This document shows, in pieces, positions 7,830-16,127 of a stretch of 64,000 nucleotides of DNA. Location: positions 1 to 64,000 of the forward strand of contig JAFAGC010000120.1 of NCBI GenBank assembly GCA_023423065.1, given 5' to 3'. A program made the translations under genes and the position numbers. Within the stretch, counting starts at the first letter, position 1; every line of letters starts with the position of its first letter. Origin of the DNA: Pseudomonadota bacterium (GTDB taxonomy: Bacteria; Pseudomonadota; Gammaproteobacteria; Steroidobacterales; Steroidobacteraceae). The notes beneath the pieces are model-generated. The model had not been told where the DNA came from and did not search any database. It saw only the letters and a list, made by a program, of their open reading frames with translations.

Positions 7830-8459
7830 CTAGTTGTTCTTCAGAACGAACTTGACCTTGAACTTGATGCAGGACTCGGGCAGCGCGGAGCCGCTTTCCG
7901 TACCCGCCGCATAGCGTGTCGCTTTCGCAACCTTGATGGCAGCCGCATCCAGGTCGGGGAAGCCCGACGTATCCGTGATCACGGGATCACGCAACAGGCG
8001 GCCATTCGGCCCCACGCATGCTTGCACCACGGGCGATCCCTGCTCTTCGCGGCGGATCGAACCCGGTGGGTAAAAGTCGTCAGGGTTCGCTGGACGAGTC
8101 ATTCTCGCAGGCGTGCCCGCAACGCGCGGCGGCGGCGGCGGAGCCGGCGGCGGCGGCTTGTCGGTCACGTCCTGGATGGCCGTGGAGGTGGTCTCCATCG
8201 GCAGATCGATGGTGACTTCCGGCGGCGGAACCTCGACCGGCGGGCGCTCCATTTCTGGCGGCGGCGGCGGCGGCGGTTCGTCTTCCTGCTTCAGCTCTTC
8301 GACGATGTCGGCTTCGATCGGTGGCGCCAACACCTCGACGACCTTGCGAGCCAGGCCGGATGCCAGGCCCCACGCGGCGAGGATGTGCAGAGCAATGATG
8401 ATCACGGCAATGATGCCGCGGCGTGTAAAGAAACTAGAGTCTTGTGCGTAAGCGGCCAT
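7830..8459 (-). CDS. tonB: TonB energy transducer
   Basis: A 209-residue TonB protein: short cytoplasmic N-terminus, one membrane anchor (RGIIAVIIIALHILAAWGLASGLA), a proline-rich periplasmic spacer (runs of 5-7 Pro with Glu) and a C-terminal TonB domain of about 80 residues. The C-terminal domain has GRLLRDPVITDTSGFPDLD and AAIKVAKATRYAAGTESG, typical of the TonB_C fold. The Ser-His-Leu-Leu-type motif in the anchor is represented by ALHILAAWGL, where the His needed for coupling to ExbB/ExbD is present. First gene of the minus-strand operon, with a candidate promoter at 8515-8543. Confidence 0.93.
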   Translation of the reverse strand: MAAYAQDSSFFTRRGIIAVIIIALHILAAWGLASGLARKVVEVLAPPIEADIVEELKQEDEPPPPPPPEMERPPVEVPPPEVTIDLPMETTSTAIQDVTDKPPPPAPPPPPRVAGTPARMTRPANPDDFYPPGSIRREEQGSPVVQACVGPNGRLLRDPVITDTSGFPDLDAAAIKVAKATRYAAGTESGSALPESCIKFKVKFVLKNN

Positions 8460-8514
8460 GTAATCCCGGTCGCGAGTGAAAAAACTTTATCGGCACGTAA
8501 AAACGGGGTGGCGG

Positions 8515-8543
8515 AAAGTAACCATACTTACCGACCAGTGCAA
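8515..8543 (-). promoter_or_regulatory. Candidate sigma-70 promoter of tonB
   Basis: On the minus strand TTGCAC and TACTTT are separated by 17 bases, about 55 bases upstream of the tonB start. This is a reasonable sigma-70 match in otherwise gene-free DNA (8460-8733). I saw no clear Fur box. Confidence 0.35.
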
Positions 8544-8733
8544 CCGTTCGTTCGTTCCGTCCCCCGGCCTGCTCCTTGTTGCGAGCATGGCCTTGTCATC
8601 AATTTCAGAATAACGTTTTGAGCTTCGGCGCCGGTCCAAAGCCGCCGAACTGTAACCGCCTGCCACGGACCTGACAACAACTCCGTGAGCGCTCCCATGG
8701 GTAATACACGCATGGTGAAAACCGCTTTCACTT

Positions 8734-10419
8734 TCAGTCGGTCACGGCACCGAGCGATGCGCTCGAAACGCTGCGCGCGTACTTCGCCAGTACGCCTTTC
8801 GTTGCATAAGGCTTGGGCGCACGCCATTTCGCACGGCGTTTGCGCAATTCAGATGCACTGATATCGATCTCGAGCGTGCGCTTCACCGCGTCTATCGCGA
8901 TGCGGTCACCGTCCCTAAGAAGACCGATGGGGCCGCCCAGTGCGGCCTCCGGAGAGATATGTCCAACCACGAAACCATGACTCCCGCCGGAAAATCTTCC
9001 GTCAGTGATCAGGGCGACCTTGTCCCCCAGGCCGCGTCCCATGATCGCGCCGGTCGGGCTCAGCATTTCCCTCATGCCAGGTCCGCCGCGCGGACCTTCA
9101 TAACGGATGACGACGACGTCGCCGGGCTTCACCTTGCCCCCGAGGATCGCCGCGGTCGCGCGCTCCTCGCCATCGAACACGCGCGCGGTGCCCGTGAAGC
9201 GCAACCCTTCCTTGCCGGAGATCTTCGCGACCGCGCCTTCGGGCGCGAGGTTGCCGTACATCACCACGAGATGGCTGTCCTTCTTGATCGGATCCGAGAG
9301 CGGCCGGACGATGTCCTGGCCCTGTGGGTAATCGGGGACGTCGCGAAGATTTTCCGCGAGCGTGCGACCCGTGACGGTCAGACACTCGCCATGCAGCAAT
9401 CCGGCATCGAGCAGCCGTTTCATCAAGGGCTGAATTCCACCGATGGCGATCAGCTCCGACATTAAATAGCGGCCACTCGGACGAACGTCGGCCAGCAACG
9501 GAACACGTTTTCCGATTCGCGTGAAATCCTGTAGTCCCAGTCTGACCTTCGCGGCGTGCGCGATCGCGAGCAGATGCAGTACCGCGTTCGTGCTGCCGCC
9601 GAGCGCGATGGTCACGGTGATCGCGTTCTCGAAGGCCTTCTTCGTGAGGATGTCCGAGGGCGTGATGCCCGCCTTCACCAGCTCGACGACGGCCGCGCCC
9701 GCGCGGCGGCAGTCGTCGCGCTTCGCGCCGCTGACAGCTTCCTGCGCGGAACTGTTGGGCAGCGAGAGGCCGAGCGCCTCGATGGCCGACGCCATCGTGT
9801 TGGCCGTGTACATGCCACCACAACTGCCGGGTCCGGGAATCGCGGTGCGTTCCACCTCGAGCAGTTCCGATTCCGAGACGCGTCCCGCCGCATGACCGCC
9901 GACGGCTTCGAACACCGCGACGATGTCGCGCCGTTTCTCGCCGGGCCGGATCGTGCCGCCATAGACGAACACCGCCGGCCGGTTCAGGCGTGCGATCGCC
10001 ATCGCGCAACCGGGCATGTTCTTGTCGCACCCGCCGATCGCGACGAAGCCGTCGAATCCCTCCGCGCCCACGACCGTCTCGATCGAATCCGCGATCACTT
10101 CGCGCGACACCAGCGAGTAGCGCATGCCGGGCGAGCCCATCGAGATGCCGTCCGAAACGGTGATCGTGTTGAACAACACGCCCTTGCCGCCGGCGCCATC
10201 GGCGCCCGCGATCGCTTCCGACGCGAGCTCGTTGATGTGCATGTTGCAGGGCGTGAGACTCGCCCACGTCGATGCGATGCCGATCTGCGGCTTTTCGAAA
10301 TCCGCATCCTGGAATCCCACGGCGCGCAGCATCGCGCGCGACGGCGACTGCTTCGCGCCGTCGACCACGAGTCGCGAATAGCGCCGCTGATCCACACCCT
10401 TGCCCTTCTTCGTCGTCAT
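8734..10419 (-). CDS. ilvD: Dihydroxy-acid dehydratase
   Basis: A 561-residue Fe-S enzyme of the IlvD/Edd family that dehydrates 2,3-dihydroxy-isovalerate and 2,3-dihydroxy-3-methylvalerate to the 2-keto acids, the third common step of valine and isoleucine synthesis. Cluster-binding cysteines are visible in TPCNMHINELA, GGCDKNMPGC and GSCGGMYTANTM. The C-terminal GRFSGGSHGFVVGHISPEA motif is typical. Length (~560) matches the shorter IlvD class. It is not in the ilvC-leu operon but on the opposite strand, 39 bp after the MFS transporter gene, so it escapes the attenuator described at 13.3 kb unless otherwise controlled. Confidence 0.96.
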   Translation of the reverse strand: MTTKKGKGVDQRRYSRLVVDGAKQSPSRAMLRAVGFQDADFEKPQIGIASTWASLTPCNMHINELASEAIAGADGAGGKGVLFNTITVSDGISMGSPGMRYSLVSREVIADSIETVVGAEGFDGFVAIGGCDKNMPGCAMAIARLNRPAVFVYGGTIRPGEKRRDIVAVFEAVGGHAAGRVSESELLEVERTAIPGPGSCGGMYTANTMASAIEALGLSLPNSSAQEAVSGAKRDDCRRAGAAVVELVKAGITPSDILTKKAFENAITVTIALGGSTNAVLHLLAIAHAAKVRLGLQDFTRIGKRVPLLADVRPSGRYLMSELIAIGGIQPLMKRLLDAGLLHGECLTVTGRTLAENLRDVPDYPQGQDIVRPLSDPIKKDSHLVVMYGNLAPEGAVAKISGKEGLRFTGTARVFDGEERATAAILGGKVKPGDVVVIRYEGPRGGPGMREMLSPTGAIMGRGLGDKVALITDGRFSGGSHGFVVGHISPEAALGGPIGLLRDGDRIAIDAVKRTLEIDISASELRKRRAKWRAPKPYATKGVLAKYARSVSSASLGAVTD

Positions 10420-10458
10420 CGATTCCGTCCCCTGTCTGTCACTGGTCTAACTAACTGA

Positions 10459-11757
10459 TCACGTGTTGGCGGCGCGCATCGTGCGCCGCATGTGCGAAAA
10501 CCCCGCCGCGCCGATCGTCACGAAAACGAGCGGCAGCCCGAGCGAATACACGCCGGCTCCCGGCCGCAGGCTCTCCAGCCACTGGTAGATCACGATTCCG
10601 GCGGGAGGCGCGATCGCGCCGCGCACGCCCGTGAGCGTCACGTGCACACCCATGTAGTGCTGCGCACGACCGACCGCGGCGAAGTCATTGTGCCCGAGAT
10701 TCCACCCGAGATTCGCGCCGGCATAGGCGAACGCCAGCATCACCGCCCCGACCCACAGCACCGCCACCCATCCACCCCAGGTGCCAACCGATATCACGAG
10801 CACCGCGGCGACCAGCGCCCAGCCCTGGCGCGCACGATATTCGACCACGTGACCCTCGTCGAACATGCGCGCCCAGAACCTCACGAACAGCGGCAACAGC
10901 GCGAGGGGCACGACCGAAAGCAGCGCGATCTGCAGGCTCGCGGCCAGATGCAGGTGCTCGCTGAAGATGACCACGAGCTGCGAGGTCAGCATCAGATTGC
11001 CGCCGCCGAATATCCCCATCCAGAACATGTATTCGCGGAAGTGCGGATCCTTGCCCAGGATTTCGAACAACATGCCGAGGCTGAAAGGCCTGCTGTGTCC
11101 CGCCGCCGCGTTTTCTTCCGCGAGCAGCACAAACTCGCGCCTCACTCGCGCCCCTCGATACAGCCAGGCGGCTAGCAATCCCGCGGCGGCGCCGGCGCCG
11201 AACAGCCAGCGCGAATCGATGACGGCGTGATCGAGCATCCACGCGGCGAGCGCAGCGGCGAACGACACCGCGAGCGAGCTCACGATGACGATGCGTCCCG
11301 TGTATCGCGCGAGGACGGCCCGAGGATAGTTCGCGCTCCAGATCGCAGCGCGCACCGTGAGGATGCCGGTCCAGACCACGCGCGCCACGAGGATCGACAC
11401 GACCGCGAAGGCAAGTCCCCCGAGTACGCGTGGGGCGACTCCCAGCAATCCCACGAGAATGGCGAATGCCGCCTGTAGCGCCACCATGAGACCGATGCGC
11501 GCGCGACCGTGCGCGAGATTCGCCCAGATGAAGCTCACGACGTTCGACAGCGCGGGCGCGCCGCTCACGAACGCGACCGCGAGATTCACGAGCCACGGAT
11601 CCGCGGCGGTGGCGAACGTCTTCTTGATCAGCACCGCGGCGGTCGCGCCTTCGACGAGCCCGAGCGTGAGGCCGAGCAATGCCCACGGCGCGATCTCGCG
11701 GCGGAACATCGCCTCGGCCGCCAGTGATCCCACCGGCTTCGACCGCGGAGTGATCAC
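10459..11757 (-). CDS. MFS-type transporter
   Basis: A 432-residue polytopic membrane protein with about 12 hydrophobic segments in two halves separated by a charged central loop (around RRGFVLLAEEN-like residues near position 215), the layout of the major facilitator superfamily. Recognisable stretches include WALLGLTLGLVEGATAAVLI, LMVALQAAFAILVGLLGVA and LVFVTIGAAGFSHMRR. No substrate-specific motif is clear. It lies between the M17 aminopeptidase gene (16 bp away) and ilvD (39 bp), so the three may form one transcript; a role in amino-acid or peptide export would fit the neighbours but is only inference. Confidence 0.8.
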   Translation of the reverse strand: MITPRSKPVGSLAAEAMFRREIAPWALLGLTLGLVEGATAAVLIKKTFATAADPWLVNLAVAFVSGAPALSNVVSFIWANLAHGRARIGLMVALQAAFAILVGLLGVAPRVLGGLAFAVVSILVARVVWTGILTVRAAIWSANYPRAVLARYTGRIVIVSSLAVSFAAALAAWMLDHAVIDSRWLFGAGAAAGLLAAWLYRGARVRREFVLLAEENAAAGHSRPFSLGMLFEILGKDPHFREYMFWMGIFGGGNLMLTSQLVVIFSEHLHLAASLQIALLSVVPLALLPLFVRFWARMFDEGHVVEYRARQGWALVAAVLVISVGTWGGWVAVLWVGAVMLAFAYAGANLGWNLGHNDFAAVGRAQHYMGVHVTLTGVRGAIAPPAGIVIYQWLESLRPGAGVYSLGLPLVFVTIGAAGFSHMRRTMRAANT

Positions 11758-11772
11758 GTACTCGTCACGGGA

Positions 11773-13170
11773 TCAGCCGAAGCGCTGCCGGATCAACCGG
11801 TACAGCGCGCGCACGGTGTGAGGATCGGCGCCGACGGGTCGGCCCGGCCGCTCCTTCGCATTCCAGGCATACACGTCGGCGTGCAGCCAGTTGCGCGTCC
11901 GGGTGACGAATCGCTTGAGGAACAGCGCGCCGATGATCGAGCCGGCGAACTGCGTGGTCGAGACGTTGTTGAGATCCGCGACCCGGCTCGCGAGATCGTC
12001 GTCGTAGCCGGCCCACAGCGGCATGGGCCACATCGGGTCGGCTTCCTGTTCTCCAACCTGCCGCAACTCCGTCGCGAGTTCGGGAGGATTCGAGTAGATA
12101 GCCGGGAGCTCGGGTCCGAGCGCGACGCGCGCGGCGCCCGTGAGCGTCGCCAGATCGATCATCAATTCCGGCTCCTCGCGGTCCGCCTCGGCGAGCGCGT
12201 CGGCGAGCACGAGGCGGCCTTCCGCGTCGGTGTTGCCGACCTCGACCGTGAGGCCTTGCCGGGATTTCAGGACGTCGCCCGGCCGGAACGACCGGCCCGA
12301 GACGCTGTTCTCCACCGCGGGGATCAGCAGGCGCAGCTGCACCGGCGCATCGGATTCCATGAGCATGCGCGCCAGAGCGAGCGTGAGCGCGGCGCCGCCC
12401 ATGTCCTTCTTCATGAGCAACATGCCCGCGGACGGCTTGATGTCGAGACCGCCGGTGTCGAAGCACACGCCCTTGCCCACCAACGTCACCTGCGGTGCGC
12501 CGCGTTTGCCCCAGCGCATGTCGATGAGGCGCGGCTCCCGGGCACTCCCCTTGCCCACCTCGTGGATGAGCGGAAAGTTCTGCCGCAGCAGGTCTTCGCC
12601 GATGATGATCCGGCACTCGGCCTCATGTTGCAGCGCGAGACGCTGCACGGCTTCGCCCAGTTCCGCGGGACCCAGGTCGTTGGCGGGCGTATTGATCAGG
12701 TCGCGGGCTTCGGCAAGCGCCTCGCCCGCAAGCCGCACGTACTCGAGGTCGGCGCCCGCCGGGATGACCAGCGCAGGGGTCTCCGCGGCCGGCTTGCGAT
12801 AACGAGAAAAGCGATACGACCCGTACTCCCAGCCCAAGGTCAGTTGGGTCGCGCCCCAGACGCTGAACGTGCCCGCGAACCGGTAGCGCCCCGGCGGCAG
12901 CCGATCGGGCAGACCCGCCGAAGTCCAGATGGTCGGTTCACTGAGTTCAGACGTCGGACCGAGACCCAGCAGGGCCCCGGCGATCGAGTCTCCGGTCGCC
13001 GTCGGCACCAGCAGCAGTTTCTGTCTTTCGGCCTGGAAGCCATGGGTCCTGACCCAGGCGCGCACCGATTGGGGCTGCAATTCGAGCCAGTTGGAAAGAC
13101 CTTGCTCCCCCACCAGCCAGATGGGCCGCGCGCCGGCGCTTTCGGTTTCATTGAGAAGGTGTGAACTCAC
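11773..13170 (-). CDS. Leucyl aminopeptidase family (M17) metallopeptidase
   Basis: A 465-residue M17 cytosol aminopeptidase, a dinuclear-metal enzyme releasing N-terminal residues from peptides. The family signature NTDAEGRLVLADAL is present, and the metal and substrate ligands sit in GKGVCFDTGGLDIKPSAG and KKDMGGAA. The N-terminal third (residues 1-150) is a variable domain, as usual in PepA/PepB relatives. The length is a little shorter than E. coli PepA. It is divergent from the ilvC leader region, with about 50 bp to the ilv promoter, and is followed by the MFS and ilvD genes on the same strand. Confidence 0.92.
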   Translation of the reverse strand: MSSHLLNETESAGARPIWLVGEQGLSNWLELQPQSVRAWVRTHGFQAERQKLLLVPTATGDSIAGALLGLGPTSELSEPTIWTSAGLPDRLPPGRYRFAGTFSVWGATQLTLGWEYGSYRFSRYRKPAAETPALVIPAGADLEYVRLAGEALAEARDLINTPANDLGPAELGEAVQRLALQHEAECRIIIGEDLLRQNFPLIHEVGKGSAREPRLIDMRWGKRGAPQVTLVGKGVCFDTGGLDIKPSAGMLLMKKDMGGAALTLALARMLMESDAPVQLRLLIPAVENSVSGRSFRPGDVLKSRQGLTVEVGNTDAEGRLVLADALAEADREEPELMIDLATLTGAARVALGPELPAIYSNPPELATELRQVGEQEADPMWPMPLWAGYDDDLASRVADLNNVSTTQFAGSIIGALFLKRFVTRTRNWLHADVYAWNAKERPGRPVGADPHTVRALYRLIRQRFG

Positions 13171-13224
13171 GGTAAAAGCTTAAGCCATCGGGGGCTCGAT
13201 GCGCTGATTCACAAGGCTTTGTCG

Positions 13225-13254
13225 TTGACAATAGGCAAACACCTGTGGTGCTAT
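13225..13254 (+). promoter_or_regulatory. Promoter of the ilvC-leu operon leader
   Basis: A perfect TTGACA -35 is followed after 18 bases by TGCTAT, preceded by TGG as in an extended -10. The predicted start point is near 13261. This places the leader-peptide ATG at 13321 about 60 bases into the transcript and excludes the longer in-frame ORF that begins inside the promoter. Confidence 0.6.
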
Positions 13255-13320
13255 CGCCGGCCTGTCATGCAGGCCAAAACCATCCAGTTCGATCTGTCTT
13301 TGAGCACCGCCCGGAGCGGC

Positions 13321-13410
13321 ATGCTCGTCGAGGTCGTACTGCTTTCCCTCCCCGTACTCCTTCTTGGGAGTCGCCGGTGCGGGACGCCTGCTCTGAATAC
13401 CCAGTCTTGA
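13321..13410 (+). CDS. Branched-chain amino acid attenuator leader peptide
   Basis: A 29-codon ORF encoding MLVEVVLLSLPVLLLG followed by a short hydrophilic tail. Eleven of residues 2-15 are Leu or Val and there is no Ile, the signature of a leader whose ribosome stalls when leucyl- or valyl-tRNA is scarce. GGAG lies four bases before the ATG; a 47-codon version would start at ATG 13267, which lacks a Shine-Dalgarno and sits almost at the predicted transcript start. The ORF is followed by a terminator and overlaps one arm of an antiterminator. It precedes ilvC-leuA-ilvE-leuC-leuD-leuB. Confidence 0.75.
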   Translation: MLVEVVLLSLPVLLLGSRRCGTPALNTQS

Positions 13411-13453
13411 AAAGCTAGAAGAGCAAGCGAACACCAAACAACCCCGCACCGGC
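13374..13453 (+). promoter_or_regulatory. Antiterminator pairing of the ilv attenuator
   Basis: GCCGGTGCGGG (13373-13383), inside the leader ORF just after the Leu/Val codons, is perfectly complementary over 11 bases to CCCGCACCGGC (13443-13453), the 5' arm of the downstream terminator. The two pairings are mutually exclusive. GCACCG at 13304-13309 could in turn pair with CGGTGC at 13375-13380, giving a protector stem. This is the layout of a ribosome-mediated attenuator. Confidence 0.7.
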
Positions 13454-13487
13454 CCCCTTGCAGAAAGGGACCGATGCGGGGTTTTTC
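13441..13487 (+). terminator. Attenuator terminator upstream of ilvC
   Basis: ACCCCGCA (13441-13448) pairs with TGCGGGGT (13475-13482), with an inner helix CCCTT/AAGGG, followed by TTTTTCTT. It is a strong rho-independent terminator lying 31 bases after the leader peptide stop and 34 bases before the ilvC start. Confidence 0.85.
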
Positions 13488-13520
13488 TTGTGAACATCTG
13501 AAAAGGTAATGGAGCCGACA

Positions 13521-14519
13521 ATGACGAAGCTGTACTCGGGCAAAGACGTAGACAAGAAGGCGCTCAAGAAAGCCCGGATCGCCATCCTGGGCTACGGCAG
13601 CCAGGGCCGCGCACATGCGCTCAATCTGAAGGACAGCGGACATGACGTCGTTGTCGGCGTGCGCAAGAACGGCGCCAGCTGGAAGAAAGCGAAGAAGGAT
13701 GGCCTGAAGGTCGCCGAGCCGGTCGAGGCCGTGAAGGGCGCCGCGCTGGTCGCGATGCTGGTTCCCGATCTCGCCCAGGCCGAGCTCTACAAGCAGGTCG
13801 AGAAGTCGCTCGAGAAGGGCGCCGCCCTGCTGTTCGCGCACGGCCTCAACGTCCACTTCAAGCTGATCAAGCCGCGCAAGGATCTCGACGTGGTGCTGAT
13901 CGCGCCCAAGGGACCCGGTGACCTCGTCCGCCGGCAGTACCAGCAGGGCCGCGGCGTACCCGCCCTCCTCGCCGTGTTCCAGGACGCGACCGGCAAGGCG
14001 TTCGCCAAGGCGCTCGCCTATGGCCACGGCATCGGCGGCACGCGCGGCGGCGTGCTCGAAACCACGTTCGCGGAGGAGACCGAGACGGATCTCTTCGGCG
14101 AACAGGCCGTGCTCTGCGGCGGCACCTCCGACCTCATCCTCAAGGGCTTCGAGACGCTGGTGGAAGCCGGCTACCAGCCCGAGATCGCGTACTACGAAGT
14201 GCTGCATGAGCTGAAGCTCATCGTCGACCTGCTGCACGAGGGCGGCCTCTCGAAGATGCACAAGTTCGTCTCCGACACGGCCAAGTACGGCGACCTGACG
14301 CGCGGCCCGCGCGTGGTCAACGACAAGACCAAGAAAGAGATGGGCAAGATCCTCAAGGAGATCCAGCAGGGCAAGTTCGTCAAGCAGTGGATCGCCGAGA
14401 ACGACAGCGGCCGCAAGGAATACAACCGCCTGATGAAGGCCGACCTGGATCACCAGATCGAGAAGGTCGGCGCGCAGCTGCGTGCCCGCATGCCGTGGCT
14501 GGAGCAGGGCCGCGGCTGA
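13521..14519 (+). CDS. ilvC: Ketol-acid reductoisomerase
   Basis: A 332-residue class I KARI that rearranges and reduces 2-acetolactate (or 2-aceto-2-hydroxybutyrate) with NADPH and Mg2+. The dinucleotide-binding loop ILGYGSQGRAHALNLKDSG is near residues 22-40, and the C-terminal knotted domain has the metal ligands in ETDLFGEQAVLCGG and EVLHELKLIVDL. I start at ATG 13521 because GGAG lies six bases upstream; an in-frame ATG at 13509 is the alternative and would add four residues. First structural gene of the attenuated operon, 30 bp before leuA. Confidence 0.96.
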   Translation: MTKLYSGKDVDKKALKKARIAILGYGSQGRAHALNLKDSGHDVVVGVRKNGASWKKAKKDGLKVAEPVEAVKGAALVAMLVPDLAQAELYKQVEKSLEKGAALLFAHGLNVHFKLIKPRKDLDVVLIAPKGPGDLVRRQYQQGRGVPALLAVFQDATGKAFAKALAYGHGIGGTRGGVLETTFAEETETDLFGEQAVLCGGTSDLILKGFETLVEAGYQPEIAYYEVLHELKLIVDLLHEGGLSKMHKFVSDTAKYGDLTRGPRVVNDKTKKEMGKILKEIQQGKFVKQWIAENDSGRKEYNRLMKADLDHQIEKVGAQLRARMPWLEQGRG

Positions 14520-14549
14520 TCGCAAACAACCCGCTTCGAGGTAATCCCC

Positions 14550-16106
14550 ATGTCCCAGCGCGAACGAGTGATGATCTTCGACACGACGCTGCGTGACGGC
14601 GAGCAGTCGCCGGGATGCAGCATGGCGCAACCCGAAAAGCTTCGGGTCGCGCGCGCGCTCGCGGACCTGGGTGTGGACGTCATCGAAGCGGGCTTTCCCG
14701 CCGCCTCGCGCGGCGACTGGGAAAGCGTGAACGCGGTGGCGCGCGAGGTGCAGGGACCGATCATCTGCGGCCTCGCGCGCTGCAACCGCGACGACATCAC
14801 GCACGTGGCGAAGGCCATCGCGCCCGCGGCCCGCGGACGCATCCATGTGTTCCTCGCCACCAGCGCGATCCATCGCCAGTTCAAGCTGAACATGGCGCAG
14901 GAAGAGATCATCCGCACGGCCGTGGAAGGCGTGAAGTTCGCGCGCGAGCATTGCGAGGACGTCGAGTTCTCGCCCGAAGACGCCTCTCGCACGGAACTGG
15001 ATTTCCTCTGCCAGGTGGTCGAGGCCGTGATCGAAGCCGGCGCGACCACGGTGAACATTCCGGACACCGTCGGCTACACGGTGCCCGATGAATTCGCGGA
15101 GCTGTTCCGCTACCTGCGCAAGAACGTGCGCGGCATCGACAAGATCCGCCTGTCGGTGCATTGCCACGACGATCTCGGCATGGCCGTCGCCAACAGCCTG
15201 ACGGCGGTGGTCGCCGGTGCGCGCCAGATCGAATGCACCATCAATGGCATCGGCGAGCGCGCGGGCAACTGCTCGCTCGAGGAAGTCGTGATGGCGCTGA
15301 AGACGCGCGACGCGTTCTTCAATCTCGACACCGGCATCGACACCACGCGTCTCTATCCGACCTCGCGCATGCTGGCGAACATCGTCGGCGTGCCGATCCC
15401 GCGCAACAAGGCGATCGTGGGCGAGAACGCGTTCGCACACGAATCGGGCATTCACCAGCACGGCATGCTCAAGCATCACTCGACGTACGAGATCATGCGG
15501 CCGCAGGACGTGGGTCTCTCGCGCTCCGCATTGGTGCTGGGCAAACACAGCGGCCGTCATGCCCTGCGCGAACGCATCAAGGAGCTGGGCTTCGAGCTCG
15601 ACGACGTCGAGTTCGCGCGAGTCTTCGAGGAATTCAAGGCGCTCGCGGACAGGAAGAAGGAGCTCTACGACGGCGACATCGAGGCGCTGGTGCTGCAGGC
15701 CGAACATGACGCCACGGGCCCGTGGTCGCTCAGGAATCTGCGCACCACTTCGGACAGCACGACCGCGGAAGCCACCGTGCGGCTCGGCAACAGCGATGGC
15801 CGCGAAATCGAGATGCGCGCCACGGGAGATGGCCCGGTCGACGCCGCATTGAAGGCGATCGAACGCGCCACCGGCGTCGATGTCGTACTTCGCAAATTCG
15901 AAGTACGCAGCGTATCCGCCGGCGAAGACGCCCAGGGCGAAGCGCTCGTATACGTGGAGTACAATCAGCGCACTTACCGGGGCTCGAGCGTGAGCACCAA
16001 CATCGTCGAATCGGCAACCCAGGCGTTCCTCGAAGTCATCAATCGCATTGAGCTCGCCCAGGCACGCACTGGATCACATCGCGTCGTGAAGACGGCGGCG
16101 GTGTAG
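14550..16106 (+). CDS. leuA: 2-isopropylmalate synthase
   Basis: A 518-residue enzyme condensing acetyl-CoA with 2-oxoisovalerate, the first committed step to leucine. Catalytic-domain motifs are FDTTLRDGEQSPGCSM at the N-terminus, HCHDDLGMAVANSL (metal ligands) and GNCSLEEVVMAL. A linker (residues ~300-390) leads to the C-terminal LeuA dimerisation/allosteric domain (~390-510), which binds leucine in this family, so feedback inhibition is expected in addition to attenuation. AGGT lies before the ATG, and the gene is 30 bp after ilvC. Confidence 0.96.
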   Translation: MSQRERVMIFDTTLRDGEQSPGCSMAQPEKLRVARALADLGVDVIEAGFPAASRGDWESVNAVAREVQGPIICGLARCNRDDITHVAKAIAPAARGRIHVFLATSAIHRQFKLNMAQEEIIRTAVEGVKFAREHCEDVEFSPEDASRTELDFLCQVVEAVIEAGATTVNIPDTVGYTVPDEFAELFRYLRKNVRGIDKIRLSVHCHDDLGMAVANSLTAVVAGARQIECTINGIGERAGNCSLEEVVMALKTRDAFFNLDTGIDTTRLYPTSRMLANIVGVPIPRNKAIVGENAFAHESGIHQHGMLKHHSTYEIMRPQDVGLSRSALVLGKHSGRHALRERIKELGFELDDVEFARVFEEFKALADRKKELYDGDIEALVLQAEHDATGPWSLRNLRTTSDSTTAEATVRLGNSDGREIEMRATGDGPVDAALKAIERATGVDVVLRKFEVRSVSAGEDAQGEALVYVEYNQRTYRGSSVSTNIVESATQAFLEVINRIELAQARTGSHRVVKTAAV

Positions 16107-16127
16107 CCCAAGAATTGGAGTTTTCCC

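Noticed and set aside
8113..8451. A Gly/Ser-rich plus-strand ORF
   Set aside because: It is the complement of the proline-rich TonB spacer.
13219..13410. A 63-codon version of the ilv leader ORF starting at 13219
   Set aside because: Its first codons lie inside the predicted promoter and it lacks a Shine-Dalgarno; the 29-codon form at 13321 has one and contains the Leu/Val run.
13251..15707. An 818-residue ORF antisense to ilvC-leuA
   Set aside because: Long antisense ORFs are expected in very GC-rich DNA; it has no recognisable domain and overlaps two certain genes.
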